64,000 nt of DNA from Cyanophora paradoxa (Eukaryota > Glaucocystophyceae > Cyanophorales > Cyanophoraceae), in the NCBI GenBank assembly GCA_004431415.1, contig QPMI01000252.1, positions 1 to 64,000 on the forward strand, read 5' to 3'. The notes below the pieces were generated by a model, which was given only the letters and a program-made list of their open reading frames with translations, was not told the origin of the DNA and did no database searches. Shown here piece after piece: positions 9,358 through 19,860 of the stretch. Position numbers and translations under genes: made by a program. Positions within the stretch are counted from its first letter, which is position 1, and each line of letters begins with the position of its first letter.

Positions 9358-10799
9358 GAGCGCATTCTGGTCCAAAATTAATACAGCAATTGGGTTGGGA
9401 ATTATGTGTTGTGTGATGGCGCAGCGAGGGGGGCAGCGGGCTAGGCGACAGATAGCAGTAATGGAGGTTGCATGCTACTGAACACGATACATTAGGCGGC
9501 GTCTAGCCCCGTCACCATCGGTTTTCGACCACTGCGGGCGCGGGATTCGCGGCGCGGGATCGGCAAGACAGCTACACGAGTGCTAGGGAATCGGCGCGCA
9601 TAGGTCCTTTTTGCTAGCGGATCCCCGCTGCGCGCCCGCGCGCCAAGGTCCCGCGCGCCCGCTTGCGGAGGGGGGGGACAGCGATTCCGTCATGCAGTCC
9701 GCGCTGCTAGCGCTCTGGTCGCGTTATGCATGCGCGGTACAGCGCAACGATTGCGTTGTGTACCGCTTCGGGTCCTCCGCGCTGCCGCCGCCGCGCCAGC
9801 GCCGGTTTTGGGGCTGCCCAAAACCGGGGGGGACAGCGTTACGAGGCACCAGCTCCAGCCACACATCGCCCGGTGTGCGAAACGCTCGAGCGCGTCGCAC
9901 TCCCCAGGCGCCGCCGCTGTATCTGGCGCCTCCATCTGGCCCCGCTCGCCGCCGCAGTACACGCCGCACATCGCGGCACATGTACAGCTACTGCTATAGG
10001 TCCGTGGCTCACTTTGCATCGTGCTCGGTTCGCTCACCGCGGGCGATCCGGCGCGGCGCATCTGGCGGTTCGTCGCCCTCGCGCCGCCGCCGCATGTCAA
10101 TGCGATCCCGTGCGCGCTCCATCACGAGCCGAAAAGCCGGCGCTGAGGTCTGCACACGCCCGCGCCGCCCCCTGCGCCGAGCGCCGACCGCGGCCTGCCC
10201 GCGCTCATTTGCGCAGGGCGATCTCCGTTACCGCGCGTGCTCTGGGGGCACCTCGCCGTCGACGCATGGGACTCAATGGCTGCTGGCGTCTTGCGCAGTC
10301 AGAGCCAGGATCGCCGACGAGCTGCAGCATGCCGCCCCATGCCCTGCGCGCGCGCGCTTCGCCACAACCACGTATCCGCGGTGCGCGGGCCAGCCGCCTT
10401 TGCCCGCTCTTTGATATTCAATCGGAGGGTCTTTTTGAGCGTGGCGTCAGCCACGCTGGACGCCGCTCGCGCAGGGATCCCGCCCCCCGCCGCCCCGCCA
10501 ACCACGTACCCCGGTACGAGGCCCGGCCCGCGCCCCCGGCCCTGGCTCTGCCGGGCGGGGCCTTAGTGCCGCGCCCGGTGGGCCGCCGAATCGCTTGGGA
10601 GACGGCGCTGAACGCTGCTCCCGCAGGGCCCCCGCCCCACACCCCGGCTCTCCGTCGCCCCGCCAACCACGTACCCCGGTACGAGGCCCGGCCCGCGCCC
10701 CCGGCCCTGGCTCTGCCGGGCGGGGCTCTAGTGCCGCGCCCGGAGGGCCGCCGAATCGCTTGGGAGGCGGCGCTGAACGCTGCTCCCGCAGGGACCCCG
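9358..10799 (+). repeat. Inverted repeat arm A (mate at 19861-21301)
   Basis: The reverse complement of this segment occurs at 19861-21301 (paired coordinates sum to about 30659). The two arms differ by a few substitutions and indels, for example gctgtatctgg here against gctatatctgg in the mate. The first 683 bp are present a third time, in direct orientation, at 19171-19853. Confidence 0.93.
9802..9827. repeat. Perfect 11-bp stem hairpin
   Basis: ccggttttggg, a four-base loop gctg, then cccaaaaccgg: a perfect inverted repeat. It recurs at about 19615-19640 and, inverted, at about 20832-20857. About 65 bp upstream, around 9738-9770, is a second imperfect hairpin built on cggtacagcgcaacg / gcgttgtgtaccg. 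No T-run follows on either strand, so it does not look like a bacterial-type terminator. Confidence 0.8.
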
Positions 10800-10860
10800 C
10801 CCCCCGCCTCCCCGCCCCCCCGCCAACCACGTACCCCGGTACGAGGTACGAGGCCCCCGT
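10499..10860 (+). repeat. GC-rich minisatellite, unit about 160-165 bp
   Basis: The marker ccaaccacgtaccccggt occurs at about 10499, 10664 and 10824. Each is followed by a conserved block containing ggccctggctctgccgggcg and gccgccgaatcgcttggga. Spacing is 165 and 160 bp. The last unit is cut short and abuts the start of the second helicase copy. Units also occur reversed at 19861-20190. Confidence 0.88.
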
Positions 10861-10864
10861 ACCC

Positions 10865-13555
10865 CGGCGGCCGGCGGTGAGCCTGATGACGCTGCGCGCC
10901 TCGCGCGGCTTCGAGTTCAAGGCCGTCTTCGTCATGGGGCTCGCCGAGGGGACCCTCCCCGCCGCCGGCGCCGCCGACGACCCCGCCCTCATGGCCGAAG
11001 AGCGCCGTGCGCCCGCCCCGCCCGCCCGCCCCGCCCGCCCGCCCCGCCGGCTCGGAGCCGACTCGGGGGCGCAGGGCTGGCGTACATGGCGATGACGCGG
11101 GCCAAGGAGCGCCTCGTGCTCTCGTACGCCGCGACGGCGGCCAAGAGCCACAGCCCGGCCGCCGCCGGCCTGCGCGGCGAGGCCCGCGTGCCCGTCGCCC
11201 GCTCCCGCTTCATCGACGACCTGCCCGGCTCGGTGGGCGTCACCCGCGCCGGCGACCGGAGCCGGGAGCTCGAGCGGGAGCAGACGCTGGAGGAGCTGCT
11301 GGAGAACCTCCCGGGGGCGGACGACGACGAGCCCGACGCGCGGCCCGCCTCCCCCGCCCCGCCCCGCATCCGCCCGGGCTCCGCCGCCCTCGCCGGCCGC
11401 CGGCCCCCGAAGGGCCGCACGGGTAGCGTCACCGTCGTCGACGGCAGCGGCTCCAGCCGCGTCCGCTCCCCGGCGCCCCGCTCCCCGTCGCCCCCGCCGG
11501 GCCGCGTGCCCCTGCCCCTCACCGACGCCCCTTCCCTCAACGGCGCCTCGGTGCGCGTGCGGGCCGGGCCGGCGTCGGCCGCCGCCGCCGCCGCCGCGGC
11601 GGGGGCACCAGGGCTGGTGGAGGGGTCGGAGGGGGCGGTGGAGGGGGAGGGCGGGGCGGACAAGTTCTTCGACCCGTTCGACCCGGAGGCGGAGCTGCCG
11701 GACGACGCGGAGATCGACGCGCTCTTCGAGAAGGAGATGGCGGAGAAGGGGAACACGGACGCGCTGGACCTGCTGCCCGAGCTCGACGAGGCGGAGCTGG
11801 CGGCGGGGCTCGACGACCTCGACCTCGACATCGACATCGACGAGATCCTGAAGAGCGTGACGGGCGTGGGCGAGGGCCTCGGCCTCGACGACGACCTCGA
11901 CTCGGGCGAGGTCCCCGCCGACACCGCCCTCCTCCAGAAGACCATCAAGGAGCTCCAGGAGGGCGGCCGCGCCGCCCGCGCCGACCTCGCCCTCGACGCC
12001 GACGAGGAGGAGGAGGAGGAGCTCGAGCTGGAGCTCGAGATCGAGGAGGAGGAGGAGGAGGGTGGGGCGCTGCTGGAGGGGGCCGGGGGCGGGGGCCTCG
12101 ACATCGACGTGGCCGACCTCGAGGGCCTCGGCCTCGACGAGGACGACGAGGACGGCGACCTCCGGTCCGCCCCTTTCTCCCTTCCCCCCCGTCCGCCGCC
12201 GCCTGAGGCGGCCTCCCGCGCAGCACGATCCGGGCCGGCCCGAAGAAGCGGGCGGTCGCGCAGCCGCTCAACTCGAGCCGGCGCGGCTTCCGCGCCACGG
12301 ACGGGGACGAGGACGAGGAGGAGGAGGAGCTCGACCTCGAGCTCGCGGAGGATGACGAGGCGGGGCTGGCGCCGCGGGGCCCGGCCAAGGGCAAGGCCGG
12401 GGCGCGGGGCCGGCGGGAGGTGGAGGCGGGGGAGGAGGAGGAGGACGAGGACCTGGCGCTGCTGGACGAGGCGCCGAAGCGGGGCAAGAAGGGGGCGCAG
12501 CGGAAGCCGAGCCGGCGGTCGCGGTTCGTGGCGCGGGAGAAGACGCCGGCGCTCCCCGCCACCTTCGACTTCCGCACCCTCGCCGAGAGCGGCGGCCGCC
12601 TCCACCGCCCCGCCACCCGCACCCCCGCCCAGATCGCCGCCCGCCGCGTCCGCCCCGCCCCCGCCCCGCCCCGCGCACCCGCCCCGCCCGCCTGACGGCG
12701 CCCGGGCCGGCAGATGGAGCCCGGGAGCGCGTGGTGCACGAGCAGTTCGGGCCGGGGACGGTGGTCGGCTGCGGGCCCTCCCTCGACGGCAACGACCTCG
12801 AGCTCAAGATCGAGTTCGACAGCGGGCGCCGCAGCCGCCTCCTCGCGAGCGTGGCGAGCCTCGTGCGCGAGTCGAGCCTGGGCGAGCTGCCGCCGGCGGC
12901 CATCGCCGAGGAGGGCGAGCACGAGAGCGCCTTCGCCGCCGCGCGCCGCGCGGAGAGCGCCCAGCGCGCGAAGGCCGCGGTGGGGGCGCTGCCGGAGCCG
13001 GCGGTGATCGCGGAGCGGGCGCTGCGGGCGGTGGGGCGCAGGAGGCGCGGCGGGCGGGGCGGGGAGGACGAGCTGGCGGGGGCGGACCTCGAGCTGCTCG
13101 CCATGGACTCGGCCCGCGACTCCGTCGCCCTCTCCGCCCCCGCCCCGGGCTCCCCCCCGGCGCCTCCTCCCCGTCCCGGCCCCTCGTCGCCCCCGCCGGC
13201 GCCCCCTCGGCCCCCCGCGCCCCGGCCCCGGCGCGGCCCCGGCGGCGCCGTCGACGGTGCCGGCGGTGTCGGCGGGGCCGGCGACGGCGCCGGTCTTCGC
13301 GGCGGACCTCGCCCCCGCCAGCGCCCTCCCGGCCTCCACCTCCCTCGCCGCCCGCCTCAAGGCCCGCGCCGGCTCCGCCTCCCGCCGCCCCGTCCCGCCC
13401 CGCCCCGCCAGGCCCCCCCGCCCGCCCCGGCCCCGGTCCCCGTGCAGGCCCCGCCGCCCCCGGCGGGGCGCGCCAAGGGCAAGGCGAAGAAGAGCGCCGG
13501 GGAGGCGCCGGCGGACGGCGCCCCCAAGCGCCGCGGCCGCCCGCCCCGCGCGTGA
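10865..13555 (+). pseudogene. 5'-truncated second copy of the UvrD/PcrA-type helicase
   Basis: This copy begins inside the exon for motif V (VSLMTLRASRGFEFKAVFV, ~10877-10940). It then holds motif VI (~11080-11130), the acidic low-complexity region and the Tudor-like domain (VVHEQFGPGTVV, ~12731-12766), ending at 13555. No upstream helicase exons exist; the preceding DNA is minisatellite, so the ATPase half is absent and the product could not be an active helicase. The reading frame from ~11086 to the KRRGRPPRA end is better preserved than in copy 1 because most C/G runs are one base longer. One G is missing near 12724 relative to copy 1. If the duplication is an assembly artefact, this entry is simply a better read of the same gene's 3' half. 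Confidence 0.85.
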
Positions 13556-13774
13556 GCCACGCCGCCTCGCCCCCGTTCAGACGTCAGATCTAGAGCCCGA
13601 GCCGTTTTGTCCCAGGCCGACCCTTTTTGATGCTTCACCGTGCTTTCTTTAGTTAGCGATCGGATGCGAATACGTACAGCAGCGCTGGAACCGGGCAGGA
13701 GGGGCCGGGAGAAAGGTTTGTTTGGGGCGGGCGGCGAGGTTCGGGGCGGTAGGGGTGCGCGCGGGGTCGACGTC

Positions 13775-14811
13775 AGCGGGGGCGGGCGGGGGCGGGGCGG
13801 CGGGGCTCGGGGGCGAGGGCGAGCTGGAGGGAGGCGCCGCGGAGGTCGGCGGTCGAGGAGGCGGTGAAGGCGAGGAGGGAGGCCACGAGGGCGTACTGCA
13901 GCAGCGCCCCCCACGCGTTCCGCTTCCGGCTCGCCCCGCTCTCCACCTTCCCAATGAGCGCGGGGAAGAGCGCCGGCCCTGCGCCCCGTCCCGCGCGTTA
14001 CGGGACCGATCCGAGGGAGCTGGCCGAGGGGGCCGGGGCGGGGCGCGCCGACGAAGAACAGGAAGAGGAGCACGCAGAGGATGAAGAGCTTGACGCGGTA
14101 GGCGGCGGCGCAGGGCGCGCTGGCGCGCAGGGCGCGCCAGACGTAGAGCGTCGCGCTGCAATGGAGAATGCCCGTTGAGAAGAATAAGCCGGCCATCGAC
14201 TGGTGCACCTGCGGCGCGCCGGCCCGGGAATCGAAGGCAGGATATCGATAGATGGGGCGGGAGCCCTCAGTGCACCTGTGACGCAATGGTGATTGGAATG
14301 TCCTCTCCCAGCAGTATCGCATCGGCGTCGGGCTGCATGGGGACGACTGCGTGCAGCGCGAGGAAGAGGCCAGAGAGGATGCCCGTGACCGTCGCAGTCA
14401 AGTTCGCGAGCCGCACGGCGCCCTCGTACGCGCCGAGCACGTCGAGCGCCTTTTCCTGGAGCGCGAGGAGCTGGAGGACCGCCGCCAACGCGAACAACGC
14501 CCCCGCCAGAGTGAAGCCCAAAGAGTAGACGTAGGACTCCGGCGCATGGTTGCTGCGCGCCGGCCGCACTCAAGGCGCGCGTGCACACGCGTACGCGTAC
14601 GTACGCATGCGCAACGACGTGCGCACCCTGTCAGCGAGATCGGCGGCGTGATGAAGCTGGTGTGGTGCAGGAGCTGGGTCAAGATGTAGCAGGTCACGAT
14701 GGTCGCCCCAGCGATTGCGCAGCCTGCCGCCGGGACGAGGACAGCGGGTCCGAGGCGCCTGAGCACGCAGTGAACCCTGAGCCAACGAAAGCCCGAGCCC
14801 CCGAGCCGCAC
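13775..14811 (-). CDS. Frag1/DRAM/Sfk1-family membrane protein, copy 2
   Basis: Second copy of the gene at 3968-5004, shifted by 9807 and near-identical. The start (14811), the first splice join producing ISLTGNHAPESYVYSLG, and the hydrophobic segments are all preserved. Small run-length differences occur around 13990-14040, in the third intron (ccgtcccgcgcg against ccgtccgcgcg) and just before it. If real, the locus encodes two paralogues with the same protein; if artefactual, there is one gene. Confidence 0.68.
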
Positions 14812-15240
14812 CGACTCACGCCACTCTCCTTGGCTGCCCTCGACGGGAGAAGCGCGACGCTGTCCTCGTCTGGCGCGGGCGCCATTCCAGCAGCTCAGCA
14901 GCGTGCGCGGCGACCAGCAACTTTAGCAAACGATCGGCCTGTGCTGAGGCGCCGGCCTTGGCTTTGCAGCGCTTGCTCTGCGGGGGGCTACCGAATCTTC
15001 CGGCCGTTTCCTTGTTGCGGCTCAGGTGCCGTAGGAAGGCCACAAAAGGCACTGCGAGCCTCGGGAAAGCTACAGGAAGGCCGAGGCCAGCATCCAGACG
15101 CGCCATCAGCCCTCCGACGGTTGATCCCCCCGGAGACAAGTTCGGAGCTCAGTTCGGAGACAAGGATGGCGCCGGCTCGGCCCAAAGCGCTACATGTGAC
15201 AGCAGCTTCGACGAGGAACAGCTTTTAGCCGGCTGGCCAA

Positions 15241-17348
15241 ATGACGCTCGCCGCTCATGCCGAAGATGACCTCGACCAGAAGCTACGCTCACCGCCGCGA
15301 CAACAGGCACCGAAGTTTGGAAGGGTGCGCAGAAATCCCTGTTAGACCTTCTGGCGGCCACCAGGCCGAGTCTCGGCGCAGAGATCAGCGGCGGCGCAAT
15401 CGGACTCGGAATTCTCCGAGGCGGGAGCCCCGGACCGGCCCGCAGAGGCCCCGATACCGCTGCACGCCTCGCGAGAGCGGCTGGGGACGCCGCTGCAGTA
15501 CGCGAGGCGGCAGACGGTGGCGGTGCCGGGCTTCCGCCGCTCCTTCCTCGCCCAGATAGCGCACAGCGAAGACGAGCACGAGGCGGCGGGGGCGGCGGAG
15601 GGCGAGCCGGAGCGGGCCGGGCGGCGGGCTGCGGCGGCCGTCGCCGCCGAGGAGCCGGCGCGGGGCGCGCTGGAGGCGCTGGCCATGGAGGCGGGCCCGC
15701 GGAAGCCGCGGCGGGTGCTCCCGTGGGAGGAGCCGCGTCGGCTCGAGGAGGCGCGCCGGCGCGCGGCGGAGGAGGCGAGCGCCTCGGGCCTGCAGCCGCC
15801 GCGCCGCCACGGGGCGGAGAGCGGCGAGAGCAGCGACGGGCGGGACGAAGAGGCGCACGCGGCGGCGGGCGGGGCGGCGGGGCGGCGGGGCGCTCGCGGC
15901 CGGGCTCGCCGCGGCGGGCGGACGCGGGGATCCTGAGGCGGCGGCTCGGGGAGCTGCGGGGGCGGCGTCGGCGGCGGAGCACCCGAACGGGGCCGTCTCG
16001 GAGCGCGGCCACCACCGCAACGTGAGCTTCGATGGCCGCGCCGACGCCGGCGGCGGCGAGGGGGCGAGCAGCGGCCCATGCGCCACGCCCGCAGCGAGCG
16101 GCTGCGCTCGCTGGCGAGCAGCCGGGCGGAGAGCCCGTCGTCGCGCGCCCAGTCCCCCGCCTCGTCAGCGGCGGCCTCGGCCTCGGGCCCGGGCCCGGGG
16201 GCGGGCGCGAGCCTCAGGGGCCTCCACGTCGTGCCGCGGGCGGCGTGGGGCGAGGTGCAGCTGCTGCGGCAGGTCGGCTCGGGGGCGACGGCGGACGTGT
16301 ACGAGGGGGAGTGGCGGGGCCAGCGGGTGGCGGTGAAGCGCTTCCTGTACCGGTGCGAGGAGTTCACGCGGGAGGAGGTGGAGCGCTTCCGCAACGAGGC
16401 GGCCGTGCTCGAGCGCCTCCGCCACGCCGCCGTCGCCCGCCTCCTCGCCGTCGGCGACCGCCCCCCGCACCTCTTCCTCCTCACCGAGCTCTGCCCCGCC
16501 GGCACCCTCGCCGACGCCCTCCGCGCCCGCGCCGACGCCGGCCGCCGCTTCACCGCCGGCGAGGCCGCCGCGGTGGGCGCGGCCGTGGCCCGCGCCCTCG
16601 CGTACCTCCACTCGCGCCAGCCGCGCGTCGTCCACCGCGACGTCCGCCCGCCCCGCCCCCCGCCCCGCCCGCCCGCCCCGCGCCCCGCCGACGGGCCCGC
16701 GCGGGCGCAGGTGAAGCCGGCGAACGTGCTGCTCGGCGCCGACGGCGAGTGGCGCCTCGCCGACTTCGGGAGCGCGACGCACCTGCAGACGGCGGCGGGC
16801 GGGGGCCCGCCGGCGCCCGCGCCGTCAGCGTGAAGCGGCGCATGGGCGACGAGGGCTCCTTCTTCTACCTCGCCCCGGGTGCGGCCCCCCGCGCCGCGCC
16901 CCCGCCCCGTCCCCCTGACCGGGGCGCAGAGGTGATCCGGGACGAGCCGGCGGACGAGAAGGTCGACGTCTACTCCCTCGGCATGGCGCGCCCGCACCCC
17001 CGCCCCCGCCCCGGGGCCGGGCGCGCGCTGACGGGTGCGCAGCTGCTGTACGAGGCGGCGACGGGGCGGCGGCCGTTCGAGGGGAGCGGCCTGGCGCCGA
17101 TGGCGGCCTCGCTGGCGGCCGCCACAGAGGGCCTCCGCCCGGCGCTCCCCGAGGAGGGCCCCGCGGCCGCCCTGGCGCCCGTGATCCGGGCCTGCTGGGC
17201 GCACGAGCCGGACGCGCGCCCCTCCGCCGCCGACGCCTTCCGCCTCCTCGACGAGCTCGCCCGGCCCCGCCTCCCCCTGCCCCTCTCCCCCGGCACCCCC
17301 GCCGCGCCCCTCCTCCCTCCCCAACGGCCCCCGCCCCTCCTCCACTAG
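15241..17348 (+). CDS. Protein kinase, copy 2
   Basis: Second copy of the kinase at 5434-7536. The first intron join (KFGR to RSAAAQSDSEFS) leads into a long N-terminal frame, open through 15936, where one run-length difference shifts it. The catalytic domain from VGSGATADVYEGEW through HRDVKPANVLL is intact in one frame. Exon 2 is broken at ~16797 by one missing G (gcgggcggggg here, gcggggcggggg in copy 1), so VSVKRRMGDEGSFFYLAP is out of frame. The GC-AG intron is at 16986-17042. The 3' exon is intact here (PEEGPAAALAPVIRACW), whereas copy 1 lacks a base there. Confidence 0.83.
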
Positions 17349-17905
17349 CCCCCGCCCGGCCCCTCCGGAGCCGGCATCCTTCATGCGCTTCCGACGGCGT
17401 CGGCGTCGCCATTCTAAGGCGGCGATGGCCCCGCCCTCCAATTTTGCAAAGCTTTAGGCACAGGCCTCTGTACCTAGGTATTCGTTTGGAGCTTATTTGC
17501 ATCTGTACGCTGTGAATTTATGGTATCCATCTCGTACGCGTGCGACCGGTACCGGAGCTCGATCGCGAGGGGCTCGCCGAGCCTCGGAGAAGAGTCGAGG
17601 GGGGCGAGCTCGAGAGGAAGCGCTAGCTCGAGGGCCCGGGCCGGGGAGGGGCGGGGAGGGGTGGCCCGGCGGGGGCCCGGGCGAGCTCGAGCTCGAGGCC
17701 GAGCTCGAGGGGCCCGGAGGGCGAAGAGTCGAGGGGGGCGAGCTAGCGCTCGCGATCGAGAGGAAGCCTTGAAGCTCGAGGGAGGGGCGGGGGGAGGGGC
17801 CCGGAGGGAGGTGTCGGGAAGGGGGTACCGGTGCACGTGCATAAGAAACTGCCCGGCCGCGGCCAGCTAGCGCTGCGCCTGCGCAGTCTGCAATCGAGCG
17901 CGCCC

Positions 17906-18651
17906 ATGGCCTCGGAACCACAGCTGCACTTGAGCTTCCGGCACCCGACGCTGGCGGACCTGCCGGCGCTGGCCGCGCTCGAGGCCGCCTCCTATCCCGC
18001 CGACGAGGCAGCCAGCGAGACGCAGCTGAAATACCGCATCGAGCACGCCAACGACCTCTTCCTCCTCGCCGAGGTGCCCCAACCGCGCTTCAAACCCCCG
18101 CCGCGCGCGCCACGCCATTTTCCGCCTCCCGCCGCCGCGCTCGCGGGCTAATTATGACCGCGGGCGCTCCGCGCGGGCAGGACGCGGAAGGTCTAGCAGG
18201 TTTCGTCTGCGCGACGGCCTCCTGGGACACGAGCCTCACGCACCACTCGATGCGGCACCACGACGCCGACGGCGAGAGCGTGAACATCCACTCGGTCGTC
18301 ACGCGGCACGCCCTCCGGCGCCGCGGCGTCGCGCTGCGCATGCTGCGGGAGTACGAGGCGTGGATGCGGGCCGGCGGGGCGCGGCGGCGGCTCCTGCTCA
18401 TCACCAAGGCGGACGTGCAGCCGCTCTACGAGAAGGCCGGCTTCACCTTCAGGGGCGTCAGCCCCGTCGTCCACGGTCCGCCCCGCCCCAGCGCGTCGCC
18501 CGGCCATGCGCTCCGCCTGCCACTTACGCCCCCGGGGCCCCTAGGGGAGACGCCCTGGTCCGTGCACGTGCCGGACGCGCGCCGGAGCGGGTTTCCCTCA
18601 CCATGACCGCCCCCGCGCCGCAGGAACGAGATGCACCTCGAGCTGGCGTGA
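17906..18651 (+). CDS. AANAT-like GNAT N-acetyltransferase, copy 2
   Basis: Identical in layout to the gene at 8094-8839 (offset 9812): the same start, phase-0 first intron, acetyl-CoA loop RRRGVALRML, and the same ambiguous final splice junction. I saw no coding difference between the two copies, which contrasts with the frame-breaking run-length changes in the neighbouring helicase and kinase. This gene has fewer long C/G runs. Confidence 0.8.
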
Positions 18652-19860
18652 GGGGCCGGCCCAGCGCCCGCCCACTCGCCCGCCCGCTCGCCGCGCCCGC
18701 CTGCTGGCGTCCCGCCCACCAAGACGCCGCAGAGCGAGCCCCGAGCGCGGTCCGCATCCCTGTCTTTAACTGATTGGCGCCCCTCCGTTCGGCCCGCGAC
18801 CTCCCTGTGCAGCCGCGGCGGTCTTAACAGCGAGCGCTAGCCTCGGAGCCGTAGAGGCGACCCGCGGCCGCCCGGCGGCCTTCGCTCCCCGGGCCGGGGC
18901 CGGCGCGCACTTCGCGGAGACCTCGCGTGCGCCCGACCTTTAAACTCTACGATAGCCGCTTTCACTCTGCCATACGCAAATGTAACTGTCTGCATAGCAA
19001 TACGTATATGCTCGTTACGTGCTAACTTAGTAAGGTTATACCCTCTAGATCTAGCACGGCAAAACACCGAGAGAACCGTGAGTGAAGCCGTGAAGCGAAC
19101 TAGCGACTCTAGGGAACTAGTCAAATCGAAGTAAGGTACCTAGGGGCCCACGCCGCCTGCTAGGGATCTAGGAGCGCATTCTGGTCCAAAATTAATACAG
19201 CAATTGGGTTGGGAATTATGTGTTGTGTGATGGCGCAGCGAGGGGGGCAGCGGGCTAGGCGACAGATAGCAGTAATGGAGGTTGCATGCTACTGAACACG
19301 ATACATTAGGCGGCGTCTAGCCCCGTCACCATCGGTTTTCGACCACTGCGGGCGCGGGATTCGCGGCGCGGGATCGGCAAGACAGCTACACGAGTGCTAG
19401 GGAATCGGCGCGCATAGGTCCTTTTTGCTAGCGGATCCCCGCTGCGCGCCCGCGCGCCAAGGTCCCGCGCGCCCGCTTGCGGAGGGGGGGACAGCGATTC
19501 CGTCATGCAGTCCGCGCTGCTAGCGCTCTGGTCGCGTTATGCATGCGCGGTACAGCGCAACGATTGCGTTGTGTACCGCTTCGGGTCCTCCGCGCTGCCG
19601 CCGCCGCGCCAGCGCCGGTTTTGGGGCTGCCCAAAACCGGGGGGGACAGCGTTACGAGGCACCAGCTCCAGCCACACATCGCCCGGTGTGCGAAACGCTC
19701 GAGCGCGTCGCACTCCCCAGGCGCCGCCGCTGTATCTGGCGCCTCCATCTGGCCCCGCTCGCCGCCGCAGTACACGCCGCACATCGCGGCACATGTACAG
19801 CTACTGCTATAGGTCCGTGGCTCACTTTGCATCGTGCTCGGTTCGCTCACCGCCGCTCAC

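Larger units (their letters stand above)
1083..10040 (+). repeat. Segmental direct duplication, copy 1
   Basis: This block is repeated at 10865-19853 in the same orientation. The offset between matching bases grows from 9782 at the left edge to 9813 at the right edge. The differences I compared are mostly C or G run lengths, with almost no substitutions. The block starts inside a helicase exon (shared sequence cggcggccggcggtgagc) and ends at ctcaccgc (10033-10040). It carries helicase 3' half, Frag1-like gene, kinase, acetyltransferase and about 1.2 kb of non-coding DNA. Confidence 0.97.
8840..10864. other. Long non-coding duplicated region
   Basis: I see no supportable gene. GC drops around 9120-9500, with stop codons in all frames and A/T-rich words. 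Long open frames at 9611-10414 and on the reverse strand at 10100-9690 show no domains, no intron pattern and mirrored occurrence in the inverted copy. The region holds hairpins and the minisatellite annotated separately. Confidence 0.6.
10865..19853 (+). repeat. Segmental direct duplication, copy 2
   Basis: This matches 1083-10040 in the same orientation. On the left it is fused directly to the truncated minisatellite (cgaggcccccgtaccccggcgg), and on the right to the inverted arm after ctcaccgc. It carries a 5'-truncated helicase and complete-looking copies of the other three genes. Confidence 0.97.

Noticed and set aside
9611-10414. 267-codon forward open frame (and a 136-codon reverse frame at 10100-9690) in the repeated spacer
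   Set aside because: No domain, no splice pattern, low-complexity composition. It recurs only because the segment itself is repeated in both orientations.
10499-10860. Spaced repeats as a CRISPR array
   Set aside because: Units are long (160-165 bp) and nearly identical throughout with no variable spacers, and the genome is eukaryotic.
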